From Tritrichomonas musculus (taxonomy: Eukaryota > Parabasalia > Tritrichomonadida > Tritrichomonadidae), in the NCBI GenBank assembly GCA_039105265.1, contig JAPFFF010000039.1:186001-250000 (forward strand): a stretch of 64,000 bases of DNA, read 5' to 3'. The notes beneath the pieces are model-generated. The model was not told the origin of the DNA. It was given only the letters and a program-made list of their open reading frames with translations, and did not search any database. Positions 39,169 to 49,249 of the stretch are shown in pieces (positions within the stretch are counted from its first letter, which is position 1; each line of letters starts with the position of its first letter). The position numbers and the translations under genes were made by a program.

Positions 39169-41698
39169 TTATAAGAAATCAGACACAACTTCTGTATTTT
39201 CATGACTGTCAGTAATTAATCCAGCGAATTTAATTTTTGCAAGTTTTTCTTGTGAATCAAACAATGGGACGTCAACTTTTGAGAAGCAAGTGTGAGCAAT
39301 TGGCATTGATTTCCCAGGCACGATATCCACTTCAATATCTCTCGCCCATTTCAGTCCAGGCGCCGGCAGTTCGATGTTTCCTGATGAGAACTTTCTGAAC
39401 ATCATTCTTTCCTCAGCTGAGAAAGACTCCATCACGTCCCAAAAGATTTTGATTTGTTTTTCAACCTTTTCGTATTCTAGAGAAACATCTTTTACACTGA
39501 CAATGAACAACTTTTTCATTTGCTCGATGCTGCAATTAGGCTTTTACGCCATTATTTTTTTGGAAAAAAACACGCCGTATAGCTTACGCCAAAAAAAATG
39601 GTTCTAAAAATTTATGTAAAGTAAAATTTTTTATATACTAATCTTGCTTTAAATAATCTAAATACTAAAAAATAATTTCCTTTTTGTTAAAGTTCTTTTA
39701 TTCAAAATTTGAAAATTATATCGAAAAAGGCATGACCCCCTACTCATGATTTTTTTCGTGGCGTTATCATCCCCCATTTTATACGCCAATTCAAAAATTG
39801 AGAACATTCCTCAGAAACCCTCAGAAAAAATAATGGCGTGGCGTACGCCACGCCAATTGATTTTATAATTTTTTTTTAATAATTTTTTATTTTTTCTTTT
39901 AATTAAATATAGTAAAATAACACTAATAATTAATTAAAAAACAAAAATAACTTTTTAAATAAAGAAAAATTGTTTTTTATTTTCACTTGTCTTTTTTCAG
40001 CCGGCATTTACGCCATTTCTTTAAAAAACCATACGCCATTTTGCTTTGGCGTAAAAACCTACTTTCAGCATTCATAATTAATTCTTTGAAATTCTCATCA
40101 ATTTCATATATGCTTTCAATTGACACATTCCCATTTGACAAATATTCCCAGATGAAGGATGCCAGCCTCATTGACTGTGGCAGTTTAGAGACAATGTAAG
40201 CTCCAACATAAACAAATCTTTCCGTTGACAAATCGGTGCAATCATCAGAAGTAAAATTATATGAAAAAACATCGCCTTTTAAGAACTTGGAATCAAGTCT
40301 TCTTGATTTGTCTACTTGTTCTGATGCTGCCTGTTTGGATTATAAAAGAAGATTCCAATGCGTTCATTCATCATTTCCATGATCAAACTAGAGAAGATTT
40401 CGCGTGCTGGTCCGCCTAAATCAACTGGATTTTCACCAATAAGATTATCAATTTTGAATGGAACATCGCCACAGACTTTCAAATGTGCAAGAGAAGTTTG
40501 ATCAACTTGCTCCATGAATTGAGCAAACAAAGGACGAGCTTTATTATTTCCAACTTTGTTTTCAGTCTTTTCATACTTTTCCATGAATTTTTGTTGCTCA
40601 AAACGGTTGAAAACAAGTGAAAGTGAAGGTAATCCTTGCGCTTCAGTCATGAGAATTTGACTGATGAACTTGAACTTGGATTCAGTGTTCATTGAAAATG
40701 CTGGCTTAATGATCTTCTTCATGTACAAGTTTTGAAGCGTGTCTTTCGATGATAATGCAATGTTCCATGACATGCTTTGTGGTCTCGAAAATGGTGAATA
40801 ACTCTTCTCCTCTTTGAAATTCACCATGATTCAATGAAACTGTTGTAAACATTCAAAATAGAATAACGAAGAGAAATTACAATTTGCTTAATATCTAAAG
40901 AAGACAGAGTAAATTGTGCTGTCATTTCTTTTGGTATTTTCTCATATTCAAAGAACTTGAAATCATCAGGATTTATTATTTGCCACGTAGAGATAGACGG
41001 TAGTAGAAAACGACTAAATCCATAAGCAGGTAATATATCTTGGATATTATTATTATTATTATTGTTGTTGTTGTTCTCTTCTTGTTTGGTTGTTTCTTTG
41101 GTTTTAATGACAATCTTCACGAATTTCATTAAAATGATCAATGAAATATTTCTTTTCTTGTTCTTTGGATGCTCTGAAATTGAACACAAAAGCATCACCC
41201 AAAGAGAGTTCTTTTTTATTTTTTCTTTTCTTTTGAATAATAATTTCAAGAGGGAAACTTACATGAACACTTTCACCATTCTGCGGAACTTCAATTTTTT
41301 CATCATTATTTAATTGATGAATGTAAATAGTGAAAATGTTAAATAGTCAGAGAAGCCATTCATTGAAATCATTGAAATGATAAGTGGTCGAATGAATGGA
41401 TAAGAAAGAGGATCTTTCTTCGATGAAAGGGACAAAAGATCATTAAAAATTTCAGGCAACAAAATGGCTTTTTGCTTATCATAAAGAAAATCAGAATCAA
41501 TCAATGATTGAAAGAATGGCAATTGCAATTATCTGGGAAAGTAATTGACATTTTAGAAGCACTATATAATTTAAAGTAATATTTACTATTATTTACAATA
41601 TTAATAACTTGTAAAATATCACATTCAATTTCATCGATCATGTGGCAATCGGTAAATGTATTGTCAACAAATGTTGTATGTGGAGAAATATTTCTCAA
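39169..41698 (-). pseudogene. HECT-type E3 ubiquitin ligase, broken
   Basis: The end of the gene encodes a HECT C-lobe: IKIFWDVMESFSAEERMMFR, then IAHTCFSKVDVP, whose Cys is the ubiquitin-accepting residue. Upstream on the minus strand come RFVYVGAYIVSKL..ENFKELI (40.0-40.2 kb), an N-lobe segment with NPVDLGGPAREIFSSLIMEM (about 40.4 kb), QSMSWNIALSSKD (40.8 kb), an Asn-repeat linker at 41.05 kb, and further helical pieces to 41698. Frames change several times, an insertion lies at 39538-40060, and about 50 residues expected between the lobes are missing there. The 5' end abuts the dispersed hairpin repeat at 41.7 kb. HECT ligases transfer ubiquitin from an E2 to substrates; this copy cannot. 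Confidence 0.8.
39538..40060. mobile_element. 523-bp foldback-like element inside the HECT gene
   Basis: The ends AGGCTTTTACGCCA and TGGCGTAAAAACCT are inverted. The word TACGCC/GGCGTA recurs throughout, including a perfect 22-bp palindrome at 39834-39855 (TGGCGTGGCG/TACGCCACGCCA overlap). No target duplication can be matched, in keeping with loss of host sequence at the insertion. Confidence 0.65.
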
Positions 41699-41699
41699 G

Positions 41700-41880
41700 G
41701 ACGAAACCGAGCGAAGCGAAGCCGAGTCGAGACCCCGCGGCTGGCGGTAAGAATCGGTAAAAATTTTGTAACATAAAAAGATTATTTTTTTATTATTTTT
41801 ATTTGATTATTCTTTCTGAATGATTTCCACTTTTTGATGGTTCTTTCAAATATTCTCAAATTGGAAAAATATTTTTAAAC
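41700..41880 (+). repeat. Dispersed hairpin repeat, copy c
   Basis: The head GAGCGAAGCGAAGCCGAGTC with CCCGCGGCTGGCGGTAAGAA is followed by TCGGTAAAAATTTTGTAACA and the tail CTGAATGATTTCCACTTTTT. It matches copies a and b and adjoins the broken 5' end of the HECT gene. 41880-42340 is AT-rich with no gene. Confidence 0.8.
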
Positions 41881-42344
41881 TTTTTCAAAAATTATTTTTT
41901 TTATTATAATAAGATTATATCTATCTTTCTATGATTTATTTATATTATATTATTCTATTTATATATCTATAATATAAATATATAAATATATTCTTAAAAA
42001 TCATTTGATAATATTTTTCCTAATAAAGTTTTTAACATAAAAAAAAATTAAATATATTTTTTTTAATTTTAAAAGAATTAATATTGCAGCAAATATTTCC
42101 TTAAATAATTTAATATTGCCATTTATATAATATATAATTTAAATCAAGTACACCCTTAAAACATCTCTTTTGTTAAGTATGGTAAAAATATCCATGCATC
42201 GCTTTTTACTTCATTTTTTAATTTCAATATTCAAAAGGGCAAAATAATAATAATAATAATAAAATCAAAAAGTTTGATTTTCCCATTTAATTAAAGGCTA
42301 TTTAAAAATGGTATATAAATATCAATATTGCACCAATGAAATTT

Positions 42345-43847
42345 TTATTCACTTGAATCATTCATTACTTGTATTTTCTTCTTTTTCACGCATACTACAG
42401 TAATAATTATTATTGTAGCAATAACAACTACTGCTACACATACACCAACTATTATATAAATGGTTTTTTTAGGTAACTTACTATTGTCTTTACTATCATC
42501 ATCATCATCATCTGCATTTTTGTTTCTAATGCATGTTCCTTCTTTTTTATCTAAATCATAATTCTTTAAGCATTTTTTGCATTCTCCATAACTGTTACAA
42601 GTAGCACAATTACTAACAGAACATTTTATGCATTGGCCTTTGGTTTCACTATTATAATTATCATCAAATCCATAACCATCCATGCACTCTTCGCAAACGC
42701 ATTCATCTTCGCTGCATTTTTTACAATTTGGTAATTTACATTTAGAGCATTTTCTGCCTATATTTCTAAACCCATCTTTACAAATGTCGCATGTTGAATA
42801 AATACGTTGACAATCTAAACAATTTTCATCTTCACATTTTGTACATTTAATATGTCGTAGATTGACCATGTCTTTCCCATATCCGGGTTTGCAAACCGTA
42901 CTCATATTATAAGTAATGCATTCTTCACTGTTAGGATCTTCACATTTTGTGCATTCATAATGGTCACCAGCATCTTTTAGACCATATCCTTTGATACAAT
43001 CATCACAATGATTAGCATCATCACTGCAACTTATGCATTTTGAATCTGCACATTTAATGCATGTCTCTCCATTGAATGAATAACCATCATTACATTGTTT
43101 GCATTTAAGGTAATTATTTGAACAATCTAAACAATTAGAGACTGAGCATTTTGAACATGTATTTTCTTCATTTAAGCCATAACCATCACTGCATTCTGTA
43201 CAAACAGTTCCTTTTGAAAGACTGCAAGATAAACAATTTTCTGGGCATTTTTCGCATTTTCCATTTACTGTATTATATCCATCTATGCATTTAGTACAAA
43301 ATTGTGAATTGAAACTACAAATTAAGCAAAGTGAAGATTCGCATTGTTCACACGAATATGTTCCACCTGGATATGATTTCAATCCATAACCAGCATGACA
43401 TTCGGTACATACTTTGTAATCATCATTGCATTTGTAGCAATATGAATCTGAACATTTTGCACATTTTTCATATACATGAAATGGAGCAACATAACCATAT
43501 CCAATCGTACATGCCGTACATTTGTTTACATCGTAAGCATGGCAAGTTAAGCAATTTTGTGGACAAGCAATGCATTGTTTATATGTTTTACTTTCATTAT
43601 TTGTGTCTAATGTGAATTTATCAGCACATTGCATGCATGATTTTGGATCGTTAACATCACACATAAAGCATGTTCTGGAGTCACAATCTGGGCAAGAATC
43701 ATCAGCTAAAATATTTCCCATATTATCTTGATCATTCCATGAAATGCATTTAAACTCGTCACATGATATGCATTTTGGCCCAAATTTTTCACAACTAATG
43801 CTGTGAACTTTGTTGATTATAACTGATATTAATAAAATAACTTGCAT
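42345..43847 (-). CDS. Cysteine-rich type I surface protein (VSP/furin-like repeats)
   Basis: 500 aa. A signal peptide covers about residues 1-16 (MQVILLISVIINKVHS). The ectodomain of ~430 residues is built from CxxC pairs spaced as in furin-like and Giardia VSP-type repeats, with units ending CxxGYG or CxDGY. An Asp-rich stalk (DDDDD) and Lys/Pro linker precede one transmembrane helix (~460-482, IIVGVCVAVVVIATIIIITV). The tail KKKKIQVMNDSSE is short and basic. The protein should sit in the plasma membrane with its ectodomain outside. Related proteins in flagellates act as variable surface antigens, but that role here is inference. The frame is intact and an initiator motif precedes the start. 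Confidence 0.88.
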   Translation of the reverse strand: MQVILLISVIINKVHSISCEKFGPKCISCDEFKCISWNDQDNMGNILADDSCPDCDSRTCFMCDVNDPKSCMQCADKFTLDTNNESKTYKQCIACPQNCLTCHAYDVNKCTACTIGYGYVAPFHVYEKCAKCSDSYCYKCNDDYKVCTECHAGYGLKSYPGGTYSCEQCESSLCLICSFNSQFCTKCIDGYNTVNGKCEKCPENCLSCSLSKGTVCTECSDGYGLNEENTCSKCSVSNCLDCSNNYLKCKQCNDGYSFNGETCIKCADSKCISCSDDANHCDDCIKGYGLKDAGDHYECTKCEDPNSEECITYNMSTVCKPGYGKDMVNLRHIKCTKCEDENCLDCQRIYSTCDICKDGFRNIGRKCSKCKLPNCKKCSEDECVCEECMDGYGFDDNYNSETKGQCIKCSVSNCATCNSYGECKKCLKNYDLDKKEGTCIRNKNADDDDDDSKDNSKLPKKTIYIIVGVCVAVVVIATIIIITVVCVKKKKIQVMNDSSE

Positions 43848-43857
43848 TTATCAATGT

Positions 43858-43864
43858 AAAATGA
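43858..43864 (-). promoter_or_regulatory. Inr-like TCATTTT
   Basis: On the minus strand, 10 bases before the ATG at 43847. Confidence 0.5.
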
Positions 43865-44276
43865 AAAATACCGTTTATAAAATTAGTAATTAGCTTTTCT
43901 ATTAAATTGTTCTATTTTGAATAAATCTTTTTTGAAAGCTTTTTATTACAGGTTTTTTTATTAAGGTGAATTTTTGATAAAAACCGAAAACGTTATTCTA
44001 TTCTATTTTACTCACGAGTTTTTGGAAAGTGTTTGCTTTAATAAACTTAAAAACATCGTTTTTATTCAAAATTTAAAAATCGAAAACGTTTTTATTCAAA
44101 ATTTAAATAAAACGTTTTATTTGAAAAAAGTTGATTCTTTCCTTTTTCAAAGAAATTTAATTGAATAAACAAAAAAGGGCCATTTTATTTTATTATCCAA
44201 AAAGGGCCATTTTATTTATTTTGTCTATAAATAAAATGTAAATCAAAAATCACCAATTTCGCATAAAAAAAATTTA

Positions 44277-45744
44277 TATAGTTGGTGGACATAATTATGT
44301 TTTTGGGACATAATCATGTTTGCTCAACTTTTTGAATGGTACACAAAAATAAAACACATTTTTCTCAATACTTTTTAAAGATAATTTGATAATATTATAT
44401 ACTTTATTAATGTATTTTATGTACATCATTATTTAATTAAATGAGCTATTATATTTGTGATTTATATGAAATTTTGCCATTAATGTAAAAAAAAGTTAAA
44501 ATGCTTATTTTATTCTCAATAATTGAAACTTCGGATTTAATAATAATATCATTGATTCATAATCAGTAATGATATAATTTTGTCAGATAATTGATATCTA
44601 AAAACTTTCATATAAGAAAATTTTGATGCGCAAAATAAAGTTAAAAATCATATCACTTTTTTGTTTTTTTCCAATAAAAAATAAAAACTTTTAAATTTTT
44701 ATTTAAATATTTGATATAATGCATATAGTATAATGATATTGAAAGAATAAAATTGGCGGTTCTACTCAAGATCTATTACCTTAATGAAAAAGAGTAACTT
44801 CTGAAATAACTGAAAAAGACTTTCAATTTTAGACATTGAGAAATTATTTTCATTATTTTAATAGTTCTTCTATACTTACCTAATATTTATTGATTAATTG
44901 CTATTTTTAATGCTATTATAATAGAAAAAAATAAAAAAGTGTAATTTGTATATTTCTTAGAAAAACCTGAAATCTTGATGGGCAACAATGATTTTTAGAG
45001 GATTAATAATATATTTCATTGTATGTGTTATCAAATAATGTAATTCTGAAATCATATCAATTATGCATGAGTGATTTATGAATGATTTTGAATGAAAAAA
45101 AGAAAAATGAAATTTTTCCAAGATTGATTCTTTTTCAACCATATTATTATATTTAATATATTATATGCATCATATAGATGATTAATACTGCATCTAATTT
45201 GAAATGAAATAAACTCATTTTTCAAAATTAGTAATTTTGTATGAATGATTTTTGTCATATTTTGAAAACACTTTTTCTTTTTATATAATTATTATTTCAA
45301 TAAATTTTTTTCTAAAATATAATATATACATTATATTCTAAAATAATAACTATGTTAGAGCAAATTAAAACAACCTTTTTTTTATGGTAAAAGCATGAAA
45401 TGTGATATGAAATGAGTTTTTTGAGTAGTGAAATGAAAATGAAACCATTTTTTCTAATTATCTATTTTATTTCAATAAATAATAATGATACATTTTAATT
45501 ATAGATGAAAAGTAAATTATAATTTTTTTCAAATAATAAAAAAATATTCAGAAATTAAAAATTAGATATCATATTTATGATCAAATTTAGTTTGATAAAA
45601 GTGAATGAAAATCGGGGAATAGAATGTATCCAATATGATATTAATTGTTCTACAATTGTTTTTTTAAAAGTCCAATTTGAATATATAGAAATGATGTGAA
45701 AACATAATCATGTCTCCAAAACAGAATTATGTCCACCAACTATA
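44277..45744. mobile_element. 1.47-kb TIR element, TA-bounded (Tc1/mariner-like signature)
   Basis: The ends TATAGTTGGTGGACATAATT and its inverse are repeated for about 45 bases with few changes, continuing through GGGACATAATCATGTTT on the left and the matching AAACATAATCATGTCTCC on the right. Both borders lie at TA. The interior is AT-rich and lacks a transposase frame. The class is inferred from the TA borders and the TGGTGGACA-type end only. Confidence 0.65.
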
Positions 45745-45785
45745 ATACTATAAGGCAATTTTTACAAAAACTACATTTTTAATAA

Positions 45786-45905
45786 AAAACTAGGTTTACC
45801 TGTCCCAAAGAATTTTCATTGAAAAAGTTATGAGATTATATCTGTCCTCTTTCAATTTTGGACAGGACCGTCGATAATTAGGAGTGGAAAATAAAACCTA
45901 GTTTT
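45786..45905. repeat. 120-bp hairpin-ended miniature element
   Basis: AAAACTAGGTTT at 45786-45797 and AAACCTAGTTTT at 45894-45905 are exact inverses, with an inner CCTGTCC/GGACAGG pair. No coding sequence. 45906-46420 beyond it is AT-rich with no gene. Confidence 0.6.
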
Positions 45906-46420
45906 CAACAAGAAACAAAAATATGAATAATAAATTGATCAATAAAGAGGTTTAAGATTTTCTCAAGTATTTGGACATCTTAAAAAATATTTGATATATT
46001 TTTATATTTTTCTCATGAATATATAAATGAACATATCATCAAAATTTTTTTAAAAAAGGAAATTCTAGAAAGAATTCCATATTTAAAAAGAATTTATTTG
46101 CATTTACCATTATTATAAAGAATACCATATTTAATTAATTGATGATATAATATATCTGTGAAGTTTCAAATTGAATCATGTTATTTGACATCAAATAAAT
46201 AATTAAAAATATTTGATATCTATAATATAACTATTATCATTTTTCAAAAAAAAAAAAATATCAGAATGTAATTTCACATTTTAATGATTAATAGTTATTT
46301 TTTAAATCGATTACATGCAACTAAGAAAGGAAATATTGAAATAATTAAATGAATTAATAAGATGCCATTATAAGATATCTTTTTTTTTACTTAATTAAAA
46401 TTTAATTTCTTTTTTCTCAT

Positions 46421-46976
46421 TCAATTACAAAGAATTGACAACATTTCCTTTTGTGTTAATATATAAACTGTTGATAATTGATTACAGTTTTTGAATGATC
46501 CACTAGTGAATTGAACTGTGCTCTTTTCAGCAACATAAATTGCACCACTTGTTCCATTTCCCCAGATTATATCCAAATGCTGTATCTGAGAATTTTGGAA
46601 AGCGTCATTTCCTAATGTAACATCAGAAGGTGAATGGATAGTCAATGTTGTCATATTCTTACAATTTTGGAAAGATCCTTGAACAAAGTTAACAACACCA
46701 TCCGAATATAACTCAATTTCGTTAATATTTGAGTTCTTGAATAATGTCAATTGTAAATCAATTCCTCCAACTGCATGGATTTCGAAATATGAAAGGTTCT
46801 TCGTGTTCTTGAATGAATCTTGGACAAAAGTGACAGGTCCATTTGCATAAAAAAGCATTGATTGATATTTGAATTAAGAAATGAAAACATAGTAAAAGTG
46901 ATGTTGCCATTCGATATGATTGTAAGGTTTCTAAGATTTGGTGTGTTTTTCAAAGCATCTTCGACAAATGACTAGA
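46421..46976 (-). pseudogene. BspA-like leucine-rich-repeat fragment
   Basis: Two overlapping minus-strand frames encode units such as VTFVQDSFKNTKNLSYFEIH, VNFVQGSFQNCKNMTTLTIH and VQFTSGSFKNCNQLSTVYI, the TpLRR/BspA pattern used by trichomonad surface proteins. There is one frame change near 46.85 kb, and no signal peptide or membrane segment on this strand. A matching membrane tail lies next door on the other strand. Confidence 0.75.
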
Positions 46977-47110
46977 CTATAAAATGAGCTAATTTTTTCT
47001 TATCAAGCTTTCATATTTATTGAAAATTGAAATGATGAAAAGAAAAAAATAATAATGCTGATAACAATTTCGTTAGTAAAAGTGATGAAATAAAACAAAA
47101 TATGAATTAA

Positions 47111-47518
47111 GATAAATGGAAAATATTAGAAAATTATAAATTTATTCAATTTCGTTGGGATAGTGTAGAGAGTTTCACATTAGTGATGAAGGACTCTACA
47201 AAGGATGCTTGGATCAAAGTCATTGGTATGAAGAAGAATGAGTTCTTTGCACCTGACTCGTTCAAGGCAGTTGTGATATGTTCAGAGTGGAGAAACAAAA
47301 AGAAAATTAAGAATGAAGATATTGAATCGTCTGGTAATATAGATGAGAATGAAGGAAAAGGTAATGAACCTAAGAAAGGTGGTTTGAAGACTGGTGTAAT
47401 TGTGGCCATTATTGTAGTCATAGTCGTTGTTGTTGCAGCTGTTGTAGTTGGCGTCTTGCTTTACTTAAGATACAAGAAACGAGAAATTTCTTCTGGCGAA
47501 GAAAATGCAATATCATAA
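47111..47518 (+). pseudogene. C-terminal membrane tail of a BspA-like surface protein
   Basis: An open frame begins after a stop at 47108 and has no convincing start. It encodes a soluble part (MKDSTKDAWIKVIGMKKNEF), an acidic linker, one transmembrane helix (GVIVAIIVVIVVVVAAVVVG) and a basic tail YLRYKKREISSGEENAIS. This is the usual end of trichomonad BspA-like proteins. It lies 135 bases from the LRR fragment but points the other way, as if the gene had been split by an inversion. Confidence 0.6.
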
Positions 47519-47980
47519 AAAGTAAAAAATAGTTTGATTTTTACTTTTTATTTAGCGATTTTTTCCATATTCATCATCATCAATTAATATCTGATTCAAT
47601 ATAATCATCTTATTTCAAAAGTATACTTATTACTTTCAAAGTTATAAATACAAATATATATAAACAAATTATACTAAAAATAATAATTATTAAGATTTTT
47701 TTTAATTTATTTTTAGATCATGTTGTTTATTCATCAACTCTTATTTTTTTTTTACCTCAATTCTGACCAGAAGATGCTTTTTTTTAAAAAAATACCAATT
47801 TCAACTACATCATCTATAAAATCTTGCTCTCCATCAGACATTTCATAATTTCATAATTTTTTCTTAAATATGATTTCTTTTATATTTTCAAATTCTATGT
47901 TTGCAAAATGGTATTTCATAAATTTTGCTAAAATTTTGTAATAAACTTTTTGAATTCTACTTTAGAATTGGGCAGGAATT

Positions 47981-47987
47981 TCATTTT
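47981..47987 (+). promoter_or_regulatory. Inr-like TCATTTT, decides the start
   Basis: It lies 10 bases before the ATG at 47998. Codons upstream of it in the same frame are therefore unlikely to be translated. Confidence 0.55.
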
Positions 47988-47997
47988 TTTTTTAAGG

Positions 47998-49146
47998 ATG
48001 TCAAACATTTCTTTTATTGAGGATCACCTAAAAAAGCTAAAAAGCATACTAATAATCCTTTTAGATTATTTGAACAAAGATGATTTGGATGAATCTATTT
48101 TACAAAATATCATTAATCATTTAGAAAATCAAAATATTTTATCAGAAAAGTATGAATTTAAAGAATTTCTTCATTTGATTGCCAAATTAGCAAAAAATTA
48201 TAACCGTAAGCATAATATGATTTTGAAGATCGAACAACTTCTCACCAAATTATTCGATAATATCACTAACAATTTCACCAATTTTGAAATATTTCTAATT
48301 TTCAAAAGTAACAAAATAATTCTTCTTTTTCTTATTGAAAAACAGATTGTTATCCATGACAAATTTATCAGCCAATTTATAACGAGCTACAAATACAAAG
48401 AGAGGTTTTATCCACAATATTTCTATCCAGAATTCAAGTCATTCTATTCCAATGATCTTCTTGAAAAAATCAAACCAGAAGTGGAAGAAGCTATTGGTGA
48501 CGATATCTCACTGTTTAATGAAAGAAGAAAAATCGGAGAAAATCATCACCACATTTGTCATCTCATTCGAAATGATTTAGTTGATGATTTCATAGAATAT
48601 ATGGGCAAAAATAATTTGAAACTTTCAACAACTATTGAACATTCAATGTTTGAAACGAATTATTTCCTAACTAAGCAAGAAATCCAGTCATGTTGGTTTA
48701 GTGAACGTAAAAAATTGATTCCATATTTGATTGAATATGCTGCATTTCATGGATCAATCCAAATTTTCAAATATTTGTGTCTAAATAAAGTTACAATGAG
48801 TTCAGATTTGTCGATTTTGGCAATTCATGGCAATAATAATGAATTGTTTCATGTTCTTGAAGAATATGAGGATAAAATGGACATTGAGTCGTGTTTGAAT
48901 GAATCAATCAGATGTCACAATACAGATTTGGTTGAATACTTTAAAAACATGGATTCAATAGACGAAAATTATATGGCACTTCAATGCATTCATTGCTATA
49001 ATATCATCAGCTTATTTAATATCAATTTTAAGTTCACTAAAGATCCTGAATTTTTGTATTTATTTTATGAAAATGATTATCTATACATTGTTGATTTACT
49101 GTTAAAAGAAGAAAATCTGAAATTCAGAACAATCAATGTTTTATAA
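47998..49146 (+). CDS. DUF3447-type ankyrin-related protein
   Basis: 382 aa from the ATG chosen by the initiator motif (MSNISFIEDHL). It is an all-helical protein of the DUF3447 family, greatly expanded in trichomonads. Landmarks are the helical N-terminal part, FYPEFKSFYSNDLLEKIKPE, HICHLIRNDLVDDFIEYMGK, IPYLIEYAAFHGSIQIFKYL, SILAIHGNNNELFHVLEE and the ankyrin-like VDLLLKEENLK at the end. Family members usually continue into ankyrin repeats; here a stop follows, although single ankyrin modules are strewn over the next 2 kb. It may therefore be a shortened but still expressed gene. It has no membrane segment and probably binds proteins. Confidence 0.75.
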   Translation: MSNISFIEDHLKKLKSILIILLDYLNKDDLDESILQNIINHLENQNILSEKYEFKEFLHLIAKLAKNYNRKHNMILKIEQLLTKLFDNITNNFTNFEIFLIFKSNKIILLFLIEKQIVIHDKFISQFITSYKYKERFYPQYFYPEFKSFYSNDLLEKIKPEVEEAIGDDISLFNERRKIGENHHHICHLIRNDLVDDFIEYMGKNNLKLSTTIEHSMFETNYFLTKQEIQSCWFSERKKLIPYLIEYAAFHGSIQIFKYLCLNKVTMSSDLSILAIHGNNNELFHVLEEYEDKMDIESCLNESIRCHNTDLVEYFKNMDSIDENYMALQCIHCYNIISLFNINFKFTKDPEFLYLFYENDYLYIVDLLLKEENLKFRTINVL

Positions 49147-49249
49147 TTCCAATCTTTTTAAATCAAATTCATGATTTATTTTTTTTCATAGTAATGTTCA
49201 ATATTTGATTTATGAGTGGTGTTTCCAAATCATTATTTTTAATGTAACA

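Noticed and set aside
39538-40060. hAT or Mutator assignment for the HECT insertion
   Set aside because: No flanking duplication of any length could be matched, so the class is left open.
44957-45258. Two small minus-strand frames inside the TA-bounded element
   Set aside because: Too short and compositionally random to be a transposase.
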